A stretch of DNA of 64,000 nucleotides, from NCBI GenBank assembly GCA_029204225.1, contig CM055107.1, forward strand, positions 48,658,550-48,722,549, written 5' to 3'. The notes under the pieces are model-generated. The model searched no databases, was not told where the DNA came from, and saw only the letters and a program-made list of their open reading frames with translations. A program made the translations under genes and the position numbers. The DNA comes from Diphasiastrum complanatum (lineage: Eukaryota > Streptophyta > Lycopodiopsida > Lycopodiales > Lycopodiaceae). Below are positions 32,805 through 46,071 of the stretch, piece after piece (the stretch's first letter is position 1; every line of letters starts with the position of its first letter).

Positions 32805-33240
32805 GATGCATGTTGATGATTTGAATTTGAAAGCAAATAATCAAAGATTTGCTAAATGTAGTGAAAACAGATCTATGTAATTAGTTTGATATCACAGACT
32901 TTACCTTATTTACTACTGCTTGCAAGTTGAAATATGGCTAAAGGAGCAAGGTATTGGACTTACGTAGACTACGCGTGTCAGTAAATTGCTCAATCTGTTC
33001 CATATGGAGGCATGCAAGCAAATGAATACACCTATCAAGGTTCATGTTAAATTGCCTATGTTGGATTTTACATCCCTTGTGGATATCACTTTGTACATCA
33101 ATTAGTAGTACACATTAGCTTTTTTTTCGGTTGGTGTGTCAACTCATGATGTCTTCTTCTCAAGATTATTGAAAGACAACAAAGTAAAATTTGAGGTACG
33201 TCAAGAATACATCTCAACAGTTCATTGTATGTTAGTGAAA
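32805..33240 (+). pseudogene. Decayed copia RT/RNase H
   Basis: Frame-shifted but ordered motifs: HVDDLNLKANNQ (RT YVDD box), LLNLFHMEACKQMNTPIKVH and LVDITLYI (start of RNase H, normally TPI...LVDPTLYR). Many stops. The same decayed sequence occurs inverted at 39.6-40.6 kb. Confidence 0.8.
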
Positions 33241-33985
33241 ATAAGTAGCGCAAGTTAAACCACTATTATGGAACAGGGAAGCAACATGACTATCAAAGGT
33301 ATATGTTCCATGTAGGAAATGAGAATCTCATATTTTTTGATAGTAAGCATAACATAGTGGTGTGGCCCCTTTTAGAAGTTGAGAACAAGGTCCTCATCAA
33401 CACAACTCGGTGAAGCAATATGGTTGAGAAAAATCCCTAGGAAGAATAAGATTTAGCAAGAAAAAGATACAGAAAGAGACCACAATCTATAATCAGGTTC
33501 CAACTAGGACTCGATCTGCTAGACACCTATTTTTGTATCACCTTCTTTATGAGAAGACATTGACTACCAACTTCTGTATTATAAACGTCTAGTTTTCGAG
33601 GTTTTCATAGTTACCAAGGCCATGTTGTTGCAACACGTGTCATGTAAATACTCACCCATGTACAAGTTTTCCCAAAAATATGTACATGTCTTTCTAGGTT
33701 TGAATATAACACTTCCAATTCTTCATTTTGGTTACTCTCAAGCTCTAAATGATTTATATGGGTGCCACTCTTAAGAGATTGTAGTTTATCATAGGCCTAT
33801 TTATATATTATGAAAATGAGTGCCATCATAATTTTTCAAGGATGCAATTTGGATTGCTGATGTATGGGATGATATTATGGTCACTTTCAGAAAGCAACAC
33901 CAGTTCACTCCCAAGGAAAATAAATTTAGAAACTGCACATAAAAAACACTAGCACCAAATACTTTGATGAATCAGATGTGGTAGC
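32955..33985 (+). repeat. ~1.03 kb inverted repeat, left arm
   Basis: Matches the reverse complement of about 39583-40610 along its whole length with indels. Shared words include TTGCTCAAT(C/A)TGTTCCATAT, AGATTATTGAAAGACAACAAAG and TGGGATGATATTATGGTCAC. It contains copia RNase H and 3' sequence. Confidence 0.88.
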
Positions 33986-33989
33986 TTCA

Positions 33990-34625
33990 AAGTAAATGTC
34001 TATATGATAGAGATATAATAGCTTGTGAGGATGGCAAGCCTGAGTTGCCAAAATACCATCATAAATCCTTTGCTCTAAGTAGTATAAGGAAGGGTGGGTG
34101 GTTGATGAATCACACTAACTATGAGTAAATAATTATATTGAGAATAATTGAGAGATGATAGTTCTTGGATAGGTTAGTGGATGGCTTTACTATTTATCAA
34201 TAGCAATATAGAGGCAACTAGTGTGAATCTCAAGGCAATTAGGATGTTCTTTCAGTAAATTTTGCAGATGTCACTACCTAATTGTAGATTTACTCCAATA
34301 CATTCCGATAATCACCTCTAAAGAATTTTTATCACAATTATGTCGGTTTATGTAGAAATCTACCGTTACGCGGTCTCTAATGAAAGAGGAATATAAATGT
34401 GCATATTCCAACAACATGCAATCATTACTCGAATTATCGGAGAGAGAAAGGAGTGAGAATTGATTGAAATGAATATTTTGAGGTATATATGGCATCAAAA
34501 TATATTTTAACTTCACTACATTCATGTGGTTTGACTTTCCCTCTCATCACATTTCTAAAATAACTGACTCATCTTTCATTGGTTCAATGCAGGTATTGCA
34601 GTCCCAACACAAGAAAAATAAGACA
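33990..34625. other. No feature recognised
   Basis: AT-rich, non-coding as far as I can see. Confidence 0.5.
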
Positions 34626-34629
34626 TGTT

Positions 34630-34880
34630 CCTATATAGGAACAAAAAGAAGTTTCCCTAGATTAAAATGAACTGATATAGGGAATTTGCATACTAGGAAA
34701 AGTGGTTCTTTTCCTAGAAAGCAAATCTAGGAAAAATGCATACATTTTACCTATATAGGGAAATCATCTAGGAAAAATTCCCTAGATGATTATCCCTATA
34801 TAGGAAAAAAGTTTGTGCCACTTTTCCTAGTATGAAAATTCCCTAGTTCATTTCAATCCAGGGAAATTTATAAGAAAACT
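34630..34880. mobile_element. Foldback MITE-like element
   Basis: A ~250 bp nested palindrome. Outer arms 34651-34705 and 34818-34867 are imperfect reverse complements, both carrying a copy of CATACTAGGAAAAGTGG or its inverse. An inner palindrome at 34750-34805 reads CCTATATAGGGA...TCCCTATATAGG. Only ~45 bases separate inner and outer stems on each side. No coding sequence. Strong hairpin potential would also make it a candidate small-RNA source. A related fragment is at 18.33-18.45 kb. Confidence 0.85.
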
Positions 34881-35767
34881 TTTAGGAAAAAATCGCTATA
34901 TAAATTTCTCTCTCTCTCTCATTGTTTCCTACAAGGGGCTTCATGATGTTTGATTCATTTTTTTGTGTATAAACTATTGCCAATACGGAACTCTTGTGCA
35001 CATAAAAATTGACGATTACGAACATCAACATTAACGATTGTAGGGCAGCCACATGTGCTTTCCAACGCTGAAGGAAGTCATTTAGAAATGGATCCCTTAC
35101 GCACCATGCAGCCATGCTGTATTTGAGGAAGGATCATTAGTCCACAACCAAGCGAATGTGAAATGCGGAAAACATTATTAGTGCTGGACTGCTACAGCTA
35201 AAGCCAACAGAAATAAAATTTCAGTTATTCACTCGTAACAATCTAATTCAGTTCAGCTATCTATAGCAAAATTTATTAAAGATTTGCATCCACCTTTTGG
35301 AGCTGCCAGAAAAAAACCGATCGTCATTAAGACTTCGAGAGTCCGAGCCGTGGTTAAAGCTCTCTTGGCAGCTAGTAACAAGGCCGGAGGCATGACCATC
35401 CACTGCACCAAATACATAGAGCACACTCCAGTTACTTCAAGCTATGTTGTAAAATTCCGTTAGACAGGTGATAATCTCAAAAAATCTGGAAGAGTAAGCA
35501 ATTCTGGCGCCTGCGAGATACATTGATATGTAGATGCCTCTCATGAGAATGGAAAACAAAACCGGAGGCTGCCGTTTCTACCAAATAGATAGTATATACA
35601 TATAAGGTTTGACATGTCATTTAGTGCGCGTAGAAACATAGTGTCGATCCAGTCAATGATACAGGAATCAGGATGCACGCTTGAGATGTATGTTGTGAAA
35701 CAGTCGAGGAGGCATCAGATCTAAGAATAATATAGACATCGGTGGGTTTGCAGGAAGATATCAAGGT

Positions 35768-38681
35768 CGACTGACAGGAGCAGGCTCCTCGGCTGGATTC
35801 TTATTAGCACTTGGTAACTCATAATCCGAAAGCTCAGGTACAAGTTTTCTCTGACGGTCGCACAGGCTCTGGTCTTCTACATATCCGCACCAAATCTCAT
35901 TCGCTTTACCGTGGTCATAAATAATTGAGTTCATGTTCTATTTCTTTGTTCGTCCTAGTTAGCTTTTGAGAATACAAGAAAATAAGAAAAGCTCAAACGA
36001 TCTAGACTAGATATGTGAAGATACAGTGGACAGAGTGCCGAAAGAAGCAGATACAGTGGACCAGATATGTGAAGATATAGTGGATAGAGTGCCGAAAGAA
36101 GCAAGAGTGTTACCTCCACGTGAAATATAGCTAGCTGCAGTTTGATGTTGGTGGATTGCGTGCCAAGCTTCTACGCCGCCGCAGAACTTCTCTCTGAAAA
36201 AAAAACACAACTAGGCAACACAAATTTCCAACTTAAACTATTGAAAAGCTCGCAAGGAAACCAGAACCGAGGTGAGCCCAACTATAGCTGCTGATCGTGC
36301 AATAGTTGAAAGTTTCAACTGCATGCAAAGGTAAGTCCATGAATTTCCCAAATGATTTACTCCAATCTATCTAGAATTGTATATATATATATATATGTAT
36401 GTATGTATGTATATGTAGAAAGTCGCACATCACCGCAGGGTGTATAGCCAATCATACCTTCTTTCTTCAGAGACTCCAAACCATGTGGCAAAGTATTCAC
36501 TGTATATAATCCAAGACGTTGATGGGAGAGATGAAGTTTTTACACCTGTAAAAAAGAACTCATTAAAGTTCACATTGGCTGCATCAGAGGATAGAATGGA
36601 TCCCGGAACAAGTACTCAGAATGATCTGGACAGAGGTTAGAGAAGGGCACGCACATAAACCCTCCGCTAAATTTCCCCAGTATGCAGCAGCCGACCAAAA
36701 CAAAAATCTTTCTGTGACAAATTCTACAAACAAACCAATGAACCTTATCCTCAATCTATCAAGCATCGTACAAACACGTAGACCCAAAAATGTATTGATT
36801 TTTTTGCTAGATGAAGCGGTTCGGAAATAACCACAACATATTTACTCTACAAAAACATAGGCAAGTAAGAAGCAAAAATGTTCGAAGAACTTTACAAGTT
36901 AAAGGTGAACTGATCAAATACCATAACAATTCGGATTGTTGAATTGCTCCAAAAAGGCACCGGGTGTCGCCAAACACAAATTAGAGGAGCCATGCAGTTG
37001 TGTATAACGTGAACATATGCCTTGCGCCGTTTTTGAATTTGACAACCAAATCGTTGATGAATTGGATGCATGGACCTGGTGAAGAAGACCGCAGTAGCCC
37101 GCAACAGATGATAATTTACCCTCTCCTACAGTTTTCCTCACCAGAAGAAGAGAAAAGCATTTTATAAGCAAACAATCACTAACATGGACCTGCCTATCAT
37201 TAATAAGCACCACCAGCCTAAGAAGAACTGGATCCACAAGGTGAAGTATTCAAGAAAGCAATGCACTTTCAATAGTCACATTAATTTTATCATCAGTCAC
37301 CAGCGAAATGTCTATCACCTTTCATCAAACCAGCCTTCATAACGAGATCAAAAGCAATGTTTAGGGTCAAGCATGTCCAAGAAAAAATGTAGCTTTGAAT
37401 TGCAATGGTTGAGAAGTGAAACATGCATATACAACATATTTCATGCAATGCTTTTGTTTAAGAATTGCTTCAACAAAAAAAAAAGGCATATGACGGCCAG
37501 AGCTTTAATTACAAAAAATATGCACGATTAGATTGAACATCTCTACATAAAAGCCCTTTGTTAAGATCAAATCTTTGTCGCACATTCACTTTGATCAATG
37601 TCAAATCCAACTTACAAAAACACGTCTTTCACGAAAAATAGTTCGTAGATACAAAGAACTGGACATCGTCAATTGTAACTGTCCAGGTATGTGTTTCTGC
37701 AACATGACTTTTTTTTTTCTTTTAGAAGATAATTCACAATATTTTTTGCTATGTTAGCTGAGCTACGATCGCTCATATGACTATTACAAACTTGATTAAT
37801 GAATAGTAGTTGCCATGATTCTTATAAAGCTCGTTTACTGTCTTGACATTAAAAAACTTCATCGAAATGGTCTCTTGATCTTGCTCGCATATTTCTGGCT
37901 CACGCACCTACAAAAGAATCACATTAAAACTAATTGCCAAAATATAGCATCAATCACGATTCTAGAAAAGAGCAACTTCCTGAACATTTGAATATCTCAT
38001 ACCATTGACTGATTACTTGAATTCTGATTTATAGAGCCATAATCAAGCTCATGGAGGGCCTGATATCCAAAGACAAAACAACATAAATTCAAATCAACTC
38101 GAAACACACAACTGAAACGATCTATTTGATAGAAATACAAACTCTACAAGGCTTTAATCCAAAATTCTAAAAAAACTGCAAACATGACATATGTTAAATA
38201 ACTTCAACGTTATACTAAATCACGTGTCATGACTTTGATAAATGATAAAATCATTATTTAAAGAAGTTGGCATGTAAATTATAATCTACAAACATGTGAA
38301 AGAAAATTTTTTGATGATGCTCTAAGAATAAAAAAAAAAACCTTGACTTTCTTGGAACCGTGCAGGTTTTTGGCAACATCAAAATTTTCTTTCTTCAGAT
38401 TTTGAATCAGGCTGTGATTCACCTACAAAATACACAAACAAAATACAGAGTAAAATTTAAACCATGAACGAATATCTCAACCAAAGCTCACTTACTATTC
38501 AAACATTTACACAAGCTCTACAGAATAAGTTTGATGCACAATATTCTGAAAACTATACATTTAAAATACAATATCAAAATTAGTCAAACAAACTTTTTTG
38601 GTTACCTTAACTTTTACGTGATCTTTTGGTAATCTCACCAGATCTTTTTTCTCTCAACATTGCCATCATTTTTTAGCTCGT
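35768..38681 (-). pseudogene. Candidate multi-exon host gene, unidentified
   Basis: Several short minus-strand segments are bounded by good splice sites. 38681-38606 encodes DLVRLPKDHVKVK near its end but needs a one-base shift in its front half. 38422-38342 is 27 codons with NHSLIQNLKKENFDVAKNLH. 38059-38003 is 19 codons, ALHELDYGSINQNSSNQSM. 37907 downward encodes VREPEICEQDQETISMKFFN, then VKTVNELYKNHG. 36193-36114 encodes EKFCGGVEAWHAIHQHQTAA. A terminal exon at ~35930-35768 encodes EIWCGYVEDQSLCDRQRKLV and ends ...PAPVSRP-stop. Exons at 38.4, 38.06 and 37.9 kb join in frame. Further possible exons lie at 37.2-36.9 kb and near 36.5 kb (SLPSTSWIIYSEYFATWFGV). I do not recognise the protein. 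One frame problem suggests decay. Confidence 0.45.
36010..36101. repeat. Tandem duplication, ~53 bp unit
   Basis: GATATGTGAAGATA(C/T)AGTGGA(C/T)AGAGTGCCGAAAGAAGC occurs at 36010 and again at 36063; the two units are separated by AGATACAGTGGACCA. It lies in a presumed intron of the minus-strand candidate gene. Confidence 0.88.
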
Positions 38682-38851
38682 CTGAAAAGAAACATACTAG
38701 AAAGGTATATACATAACATGTACAAAAAACAGTTCCTAGATAAAAGATGATCATACATACCTTGCAAGCTCGCATACTTCTTTCAATTAATCTTTTATTT
38801 TGCATAACAAGTACTTGAATATTGTGTCGTTGAAGATTAGTGATCTCCCCC

Positions 38852-39032
38852 CCTCTCTATATCGTCTGTAGCTAGTATAACTTTAAACATCACACAAGGG
38901 CAACTAGCTACTTCTGATGGTTGAAAACAAACAAGTGATCTCTCCTCTTTGTATCGTCTGTAGCTAGTATAGCTTATAACATCACTCAAGGGCAACTAGC
39001 TATTTCCAATGGTCGAAAACAAACAAGCTAAT
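38852..39032. repeat. Tandem duplication, ~90 bp unit
   Basis: Two copies of a unit with TATCGTCTGTAGCTAGTATA, GGGCAACTAGCTA and GGT(T/C)GAAAACAAACAAG, at about 38845-38934 and 38935-39031. Confidence 0.88.
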
Positions 39033-39582
39033 TTCAACCTCCACTAGAAAATTCTCCCAAACTCTGGGATGTTTTCCAAATGCTCTTTGTGGAAGCAAAA
39101 ATTTGATCAATTTATTACCAGCACTGAATTTGCATGAAAAAGGACATTTAGTACTCACTTGAAAGTGATTTGAAATATTCTACTTTAGATCGATCGGCTC
39201 GGTGAACTTGTTGTTGACAACTTGGAATTTTATATCAAATTATCAATCACCTCAAATAATTATTTTTTAACTCGGAATTGGCTATTCAATGTCCTCTCCC
39301 ATTGAGATGCATTTTTTATATGTGATTTCAATTACAGCTTCATTTCCTATGGTTAAGCTAGTTATGATACCAATTGATTTATTTTGTCTCAAGAAATACT
39401 TAATTTGGTCACAATTTTAGATTTCACTCTTGAATGTCCTCATATGTGTGGGCAATTTGCATTCGAACCCATGCTCTCCCAAAGGGGATAGGGAGTCTAC
39501 CCAATTCACAACTTGTTGAAGGACACAATTCTGGATTTTAGAGCAAGACGACTTACCAACATAGACATGTACTCTAAAGCTA

Positions 39583-40610
39583 ATACATTTGATTGATCAA
39601 ATTATTTGGTGCCAGTGTTTTTTGTGTAGTTTAAAAAATTTATTTTCCTTAGGCTACTTTCTCAAAGTGACCATAATATCATCCCAAACATCAGCAATCC
39701 AAATTGCATCCTTGAGAAATAATGATGGCACTCATTTTCATAATAGGCCTATGATAAAATACAATCTCTAAAGAGTGGCACACATATAAATTATTCAGAG
39801 CTTGAGAGTAACCAAAATGAAGAAGTGGAAGTGTTATATTCAAGCCTATATACATATTTTGGGACAATTTGTTGCAACAACATGGCCTTGGTAATTATGA
39901 AAGCCTCCAAAACTAGACATTTCTAATACAAAAGTTTGAAGTCAATGTCTTCTCATAAAGAAGGCGATACAAAAATTCAATGTGCTAAGTTTATAGATAA
40001 TACACCTAGGTGTCTAGAAATCGAGTCCTATTTTGAACCTGATTATAAATTGTGGTCTCTTTGTCTATCTCGTTCTTGCTAAATCTTATTCTCTCCTAAG
40101 ATTTTTCCCAACGATATTGCTTTACCGAGTTGTGTTGATGAGCGCCTTGTTCTCAACTTCTAAAATGGGCTACACAACCATGTTATGCTTACTATTAGAA
40201 AATATGAGATTCTCATTTCCTTCATGGAACGTATAACTAGTAGTTAACCTTTGACCGTCATGTTGCTTCCTAGTCCACAAAATTGTTTTTACTTGGGCTA
40301 CTTATTTTCACTAACATACAATGAAACGTTGAGATTTACTATTGACATACCTCAAAATTCACTTTGTTGTCTTTCAATAATCTTGAGAAGAAGACACTCA
40401 CCAACCGAAAAAGCTAATGTGTGGTCTTGTTATTGTTCTGTAGGTCAAATTGCCTACTATTTGATGTACAAAGTGATATCCACAAGGGACGTACAATCAA
40501 ACACAGACAATTTATCACAAACCTCGATAGGTATATTCGTTTGCTTGCATGCCTCCATATGGAACATATTGAGCAATTTATTGACATGCATAGTCTATGT
40601 AAGTAATGGA
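39583..40610 (-). repeat. ~1.03 kb inverted repeat, right arm (decayed copia)
   Basis: Reverse complement of 32955-33985 with moderate divergence and several indels, one of ~30 bases near 40435. On the minus strand it shows the same RNase H start (HMEAC then TPI) from ~40580 downward. Separation of the arms is about 5.6 kb. Confidence 0.88.
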
Positions 40611-41317
40611 TGCTAGCGGTATCTCCTTGGATGAAATGTATCTTCATAAGAAAGTAAACAACAATAATACACACATTAGTTAGATCATGAGTCTTAAATC
40701 ATCTAAAAAGAAATTTCATGTGATTTGAATTTGCTTTGATCGTACGTCACACAATAACATATCGCGGCAATTCCGACGTGGGGTTTTGACGAATTTTTAG
40801 AAATTTTATAATCCGTCACATTTTGACACGTTGAATTCCGACATCCAAGCAAAAGATTTGAAAATGGACCTCCGGTGATTGGCAAATTTAGACAACAACG
40901 AATTTTCAAAGTTGACGTTGGAATCCAACATGTCGGAATCCAACCCGCAGAGATGGACATGACATATCATACCTTTTAAAAAAAAAGACTTCGCATCGGA
41001 CATGACTGTCGTATTCCGATGTCCGCGTCGGCAATCTGATGCACGATCCACGGTCCTGTGACTGACGTGTGCAGCCTGCAAACATGAACGTCGAATTTTG
41101 ACCTCTTCTTTGGATGTTGGATTCCAATGTCTATTTTCATTTTGGATTCCTGCAATCCTTCTGCTTTGTTCTCACTTTTGCTCTTGCAACTTGGAGCGAT
41201 CTTGGAGCAATTTGAGGCGATTTGACCATGGATGTTGATGCTCCTCATCCTATTGATGCTTTGAGGTTAGTGCTTGATGATTTATAAAGTTTTTGAAGTT
41301 CATGTTGTATTTTTTTG

Positions 41318-41560
<243 letters not shown>

Positions 41561-41704
41561 GGAGATGAGTGTGTGCGTGCATGCATTAGTTTAAGAGAGA
41601 GAAAAAAAGAGAGTCTATTTTTCATTTCGAATTAGTTTAAGATTTGTGAGAAAGAGAGAGAGTGTGTGTGTATGTTTTGCATTTTGCATTAGTTTAAGAT
41701 TTTT

Positions 41705-41835
<131 letters not shown>

Positions 41836-41873
41836 AAGAGAGAGATAAAGAATAAGTGTGTTTAATTTAAGAT

Positions 41874-43300
41874 TTAAGAAGTGTACAGGGTTACATGTCC
41901 TTCACCTTTGCAATTTCCGCACAAGGGTACATATCCAATCTGTTTCTTTGGTTCAGAGCATTCATTGGAATAATGTCCAGGTGTTCCACAATTAAAATAG
42001 GTAGGTATCTGCTCTGTTCTTTGGACACTGTTCTTCTGCTGATTGGGTATATACTTCTGAACCAGAATAAATTTCTTCATAGGAGGTCTGTATGAAGGAG
42101 AGACTGGTGTAGTAGTAATTCTCGGATTAGAAGCTTGTACTTCATATATAGTCTCACTAGGATCTACCTCCATTAAATAAACCAGTTCGTTGTTAGAATT
42201 TCCTTCCTCATAGGAAACTTGCATTTTAGCTTTACATTCCGAATAATGGTGACCTTCCTTATTGCACTTTCTACACCATGCATTTGACTTTCTTAATATA
42301 TTGGGATATTTTCCTTTATTCTTCGGTTGAAGAATATGAACTTTCAAATCCACAAATTTTCTTTCAAGTTTGGATACTTCCTTTTTCCATAAGGTCTACT
42401 ATTTTCGATCGCTCTTCTTTGGATCTTCCATTCTTTTTTGATCTTTTGTTCATGTCTTATGGCATTTTGAAGTTCTTCTTGGAGATTCATCTTCACTCAA
42501 ATTATCCGAATCCGAACCAGAACTTGATGATGAACTAGTCTCCGATCCTGGTCGTCTGAAGAATATTTATTCTCTTTCTTTTTAATAAGCTCTTTCCTTG
42601 ACCTTCGGCTTCTCCATATCCGAGAAGTCTCATAATTCTCTGCCGTAGCAATTACATGCTCAAGGCTTTCCATAGGTCCTTGCCTGCAATATCGATCTAT
42701 TCTTTTGGGTAATCCCCTCAAGAACCATTCGATCTTCATGGCTACTGGATATACTCCACTCAGTTGACCAATTAGTTTTTTTGACCCTTCGAGTATACTT
42801 CCTTAGAGATTCTTTCTCTTTTTGCCTGATTGAATTCAATTGGGCAAGTATTTGTGTTGAATAACCAATTTTTCTTAATTGCTTCACGAATTGGGTTTTT
42901 AAATCTCCCCAAGTTGTTAACAGATCTGATTCGATCTGGCTGTACCATCTTCTGGCTTCTTTTCTGAGAAGTCCGGTTAATATCCTTAGTTTGTCAGCAT
43001 TTAAACTTTCTCTATTGCTTGTTGCACTAGACTCAAACTGAGACACATAGCTATCTGCATCTTCTAAGGCTTTTCCATTAAGATAATCATACCGGATTTT
43101 AGAAGAAGACAATCCTGGAGCAACCATATCTTCTTCATCTCTGTCGTCCCGATCAAGGGGCGGATTGGGTGATTTTTCTTTTTCCAATTCACTTCCTGAT
43201 GTGGAAGACTCCTTGTAATCAAGTCTCCTTCTTCGAGTATCCCAGTTTAATTCTCATTCCTGTTCTCTGCACCTTCGTCTTTCTTCTATTTTCTTTCTTT
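41874..43300 (-). pseudogene. Ty3/gypsy gag
   Basis: Gag makes the particle shell and binds element RNA. On the minus strand, an Arg/Glu-rich N-terminus (RERQRKKIEERRRCREQE, ~43300) leads to GLSSSKIRYDYLNGKALEDA, then LRILTGLLRKEARRWYSQIE, TTWGDLKTQFVKQLRKIGY and RQKEKESLRKYTRRVKK, a Retrotrans_gag core (43187-42700). WFLRGLPKRIDRYCR follows, then zinc knuckles CRKCNKEGHHYSEC (~42270) and FNCGTPGHYSNEC (~41980) and a partial third, CGNCKGEGH, at the end. Frames shift at ~42750 and ~42400. No protease or pol follows; a GA microsatellite takes over at 41.83 kb. Truncated. Confidence 0.9.
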
Positions 43301-45370
43301 GTCTTTCTCTCCAATATTTGTCTTTGAACATAAAAGTACAGAAGGGTCGGATTTTGTAACTTTAACATTTAAAAGATTGAAAATCAATTTTACAAAAAAA
43401 AAAATTGATGGGTCGAAAATTGAATATTTTTGGACAAGTCCGTCGACTCTGGGTCGGATCGGATTGGTTTGAATATTTTTGATCCAATAGAAATTCGATT
43501 CTTAACAAAAATTGATCGAAAGAAATTCAACACGTGGAGAGATGGTAATCCTTTCTTCACACGATCTCGTGCATCAACAAGTGCGTATAGACAAGTGGTA
43601 TTTTCATCTCATTATTGCTCATGTCTTTTGAGATATATTACGATTTTGTCAGAAAGACTGATTGCATGATATAAAATCTTCTAGGATTATCTTTCAATCA
43701 ATAATCTTTTTCTTTATAAATCCATCAATTGATCTGCGAATCATCAATACCATCAATGTTTCAATCTCAATCTTCCGCTCACAATGCTTTCTCTCTTGTT
43801 TCTATCAAAATGGCTGATCGTGGCTTAATCAGAGGCGGACGCATAATCAGAAGATGGGTAATAATGTTGCCCCCAATATCGATGAAGATTCTGGTATTAC
43901 CTCTAAAGATACACTTTTGCTCATCTTATGATCTTGATCACTATGATCTTAGTGACATTTATGATGCATCGAAGCCTCAAATTTCTATCTCTATGGTGCA
44001 GCCATCTTCATGCAAGTTCAACTTTCAAATAAAAAATCATCATCAAGCATGGAGGAGGTACATTGAAATAGCGGCAAATTGGTGGAGTACTCTTCAAAGA
44101 AAAGGATCCACTCAAAAAGTTTCACAAACTCCTTGATCTTACCAAGCTAATTTTTGAGGAGTGTGATTAAATCTCCTGAAATAGCCAACTTGTCCAAGGA
44201 ATAGTCTAAGCGAGTCTCTATCTTCAATGCTTCTAAGAAAATTCTCGCTGGACATCTTGAATCATATTCCTTGAACCACAGAATAACAATTCCCACAAAT
44301 TAATATCCCATTCTCCCTGATGGCGCCAAAATTTGGCATATGTCGTGACATATCGAATTGTGTTTTAAGGTATTTAATGTAGTATATAAGATGTCGTTCC
44401 GCATAAAGAGATAATTAATGACATTATACTCATGGAAATTGTCATTCAATGTAGAAGATGGTTAATTGATTATCAAGGGATATTTAGTTCAAGCATCCAG
44501 TACAGCCTTTTCATTACTAAACGATGATCTCCTTACTACTGACAGAAATTTGTTAATGGTTCCCTCCAATAAATTGCCATGCATGACCATAATTCGATTG
44601 AGAGACTAACAGTCACTACACACACGACCAGAATACCCACAAGCTTCAAAAGTATGTTTCCTCCAGTTCTAACTCAGTAGCTAAGCACCCTGCAAAATGA
44701 CTTGGGGAGTCAAACATTCCCTCTTATCCTACTTCTCATAATCTGACCGAAAGCACAATTATAATATTATGAATCAATTCAGACGTATTCTTCAATATGG
44801 TTTCGATTTGAACTATCTCAATCGGCCATCAATCACTCTTTACCAAACATTCATCATTTACTTGAAAGAGACACAACTTACATATCTATCCAGACTCTAG
44901 AAAAAAAGTGAGCAACAAACACATTCGATCGTTTAAAAAGCAAATATCCACAATCACTCATACACATAAGCACCAAAGTATTTGCTTACAGAACTGTCCT
45001 TATTAAAATTAGGTGTACAACAGCTCTTTATAGTCTTGTGACTGTAGATAACCATTTAACTATCATAGCTACTGTAACTACTAAATTCTCGGATTTGGAT
45101 AATTTTCGACCTTGGATCGGATCGGATCGGGTCTAAAAATTCCGATCCAGTGGAAATCCGATAGTCAAGAGTCCAAAATACTTAAACTTCCAAAACACTT
45201 AAACTATTCATTACTTCGGGAAAGCAACTATATATAATCAAAGCTTTAAAGAAATAAAAACTTAAAAACTGGTCATGTGACTAAATCATGTCATCACAAG
45301 CACATATTCTGATAGCTATTCCGATGGCTAATTTTGTATTCATCAGATGATTTAGGGTGTTGTGCTTTGT
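43301..45370 (-). other. Leader and probable 5' LTR of the gypsy element
   Basis: 43.3-44.3 kb is leader between primer site and gag. To the right of 44335 is AT-rich LTR-like sequence. TCGGATCGGATYGG words occur at both ~43454 and ~45116. The outer LTR edge and any target duplication are not resolved. Confidence 0.35.
44316..44334 (-). promoter_or_regulatory. Gypsy-type primer-binding site
   Basis: On the minus strand the sequence reads AAATTTTGGCGCCATCAGGG. TTTGGCGCC next to an LTR end is typical of plant gypsy primer sites. It lies ~1.1 kb upstream of the gag on the same strand, so the 5' LTR should run right from about 44335. Confidence 0.55.
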
Positions 45371-45710
45371 TGTAGATCCACATATTTTGTTGTACTAGAT
45401 TTTTAGATGGTCGAAGTGGTCATCAGAATACGCGGATTTCTTTGATTCAGTTTAGCGTCTCCGATTTCGATGGCTTCCGAAGCCAATTCATTCCAAGTAG
45501 TAGATCCAAGATATCTTATAGTATCTATATTAGTGTATTTGTTGTAGATCCAAATATATTGTTGCAGATTTAGATTTTGTTGAAGGTCGGAATAGGCGGA
45601 TATCTTTGATTGAATATATCGTCCCCTATTCTGATAGCTATTTCGAAGCTAGTTCATTTCAGTATATTGTAGGTCCAAGTTTTTGCATAGTATCTATATT
45701 AGTTTTATTT
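45371..45710. repeat. Two diverged tandem copies of a ~170 bp unit
   Basis: Both copies begin TTGTAGATCCA(C/A)ATAT, contain CGGAT(T/A)TCTTTGATT and end TAGTATCTATATTAGT. Copy borders are about 45371-45541 and 45542-45710. Confidence 0.7.
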
Positions 45711-46071
45711 AATATAGACCCAGATCGAGTTCATTTTTTAGATCTACGCATCTTTGTTATTTTTCATGTAGATTTAGTTTTTGCTTTGAGTGGATTTAGT
45801 TTTTTCAGATTTTTTTTGCAAAAGTTTAGATTGTTGCAAGAATTTTCTTTTGTGGTGATATACTTGAGAGCTTCACTATTGGTTTTTGTTTTGCTAGTTT
45901 GTTTGATGATTTCTAGGCCGATGACCATCAGAGCAGTTGAGATGCACATTCGGTAGCAGATCCCAGGTATTGACAGGGTCGAAATGGAAGTCGAAATGCA
46001 TGATGCTATTTTCAACAATATACCAATGTCTATTCTTACGTTTGTTCCAACCTTAAGGCTTTATTGTTTTA

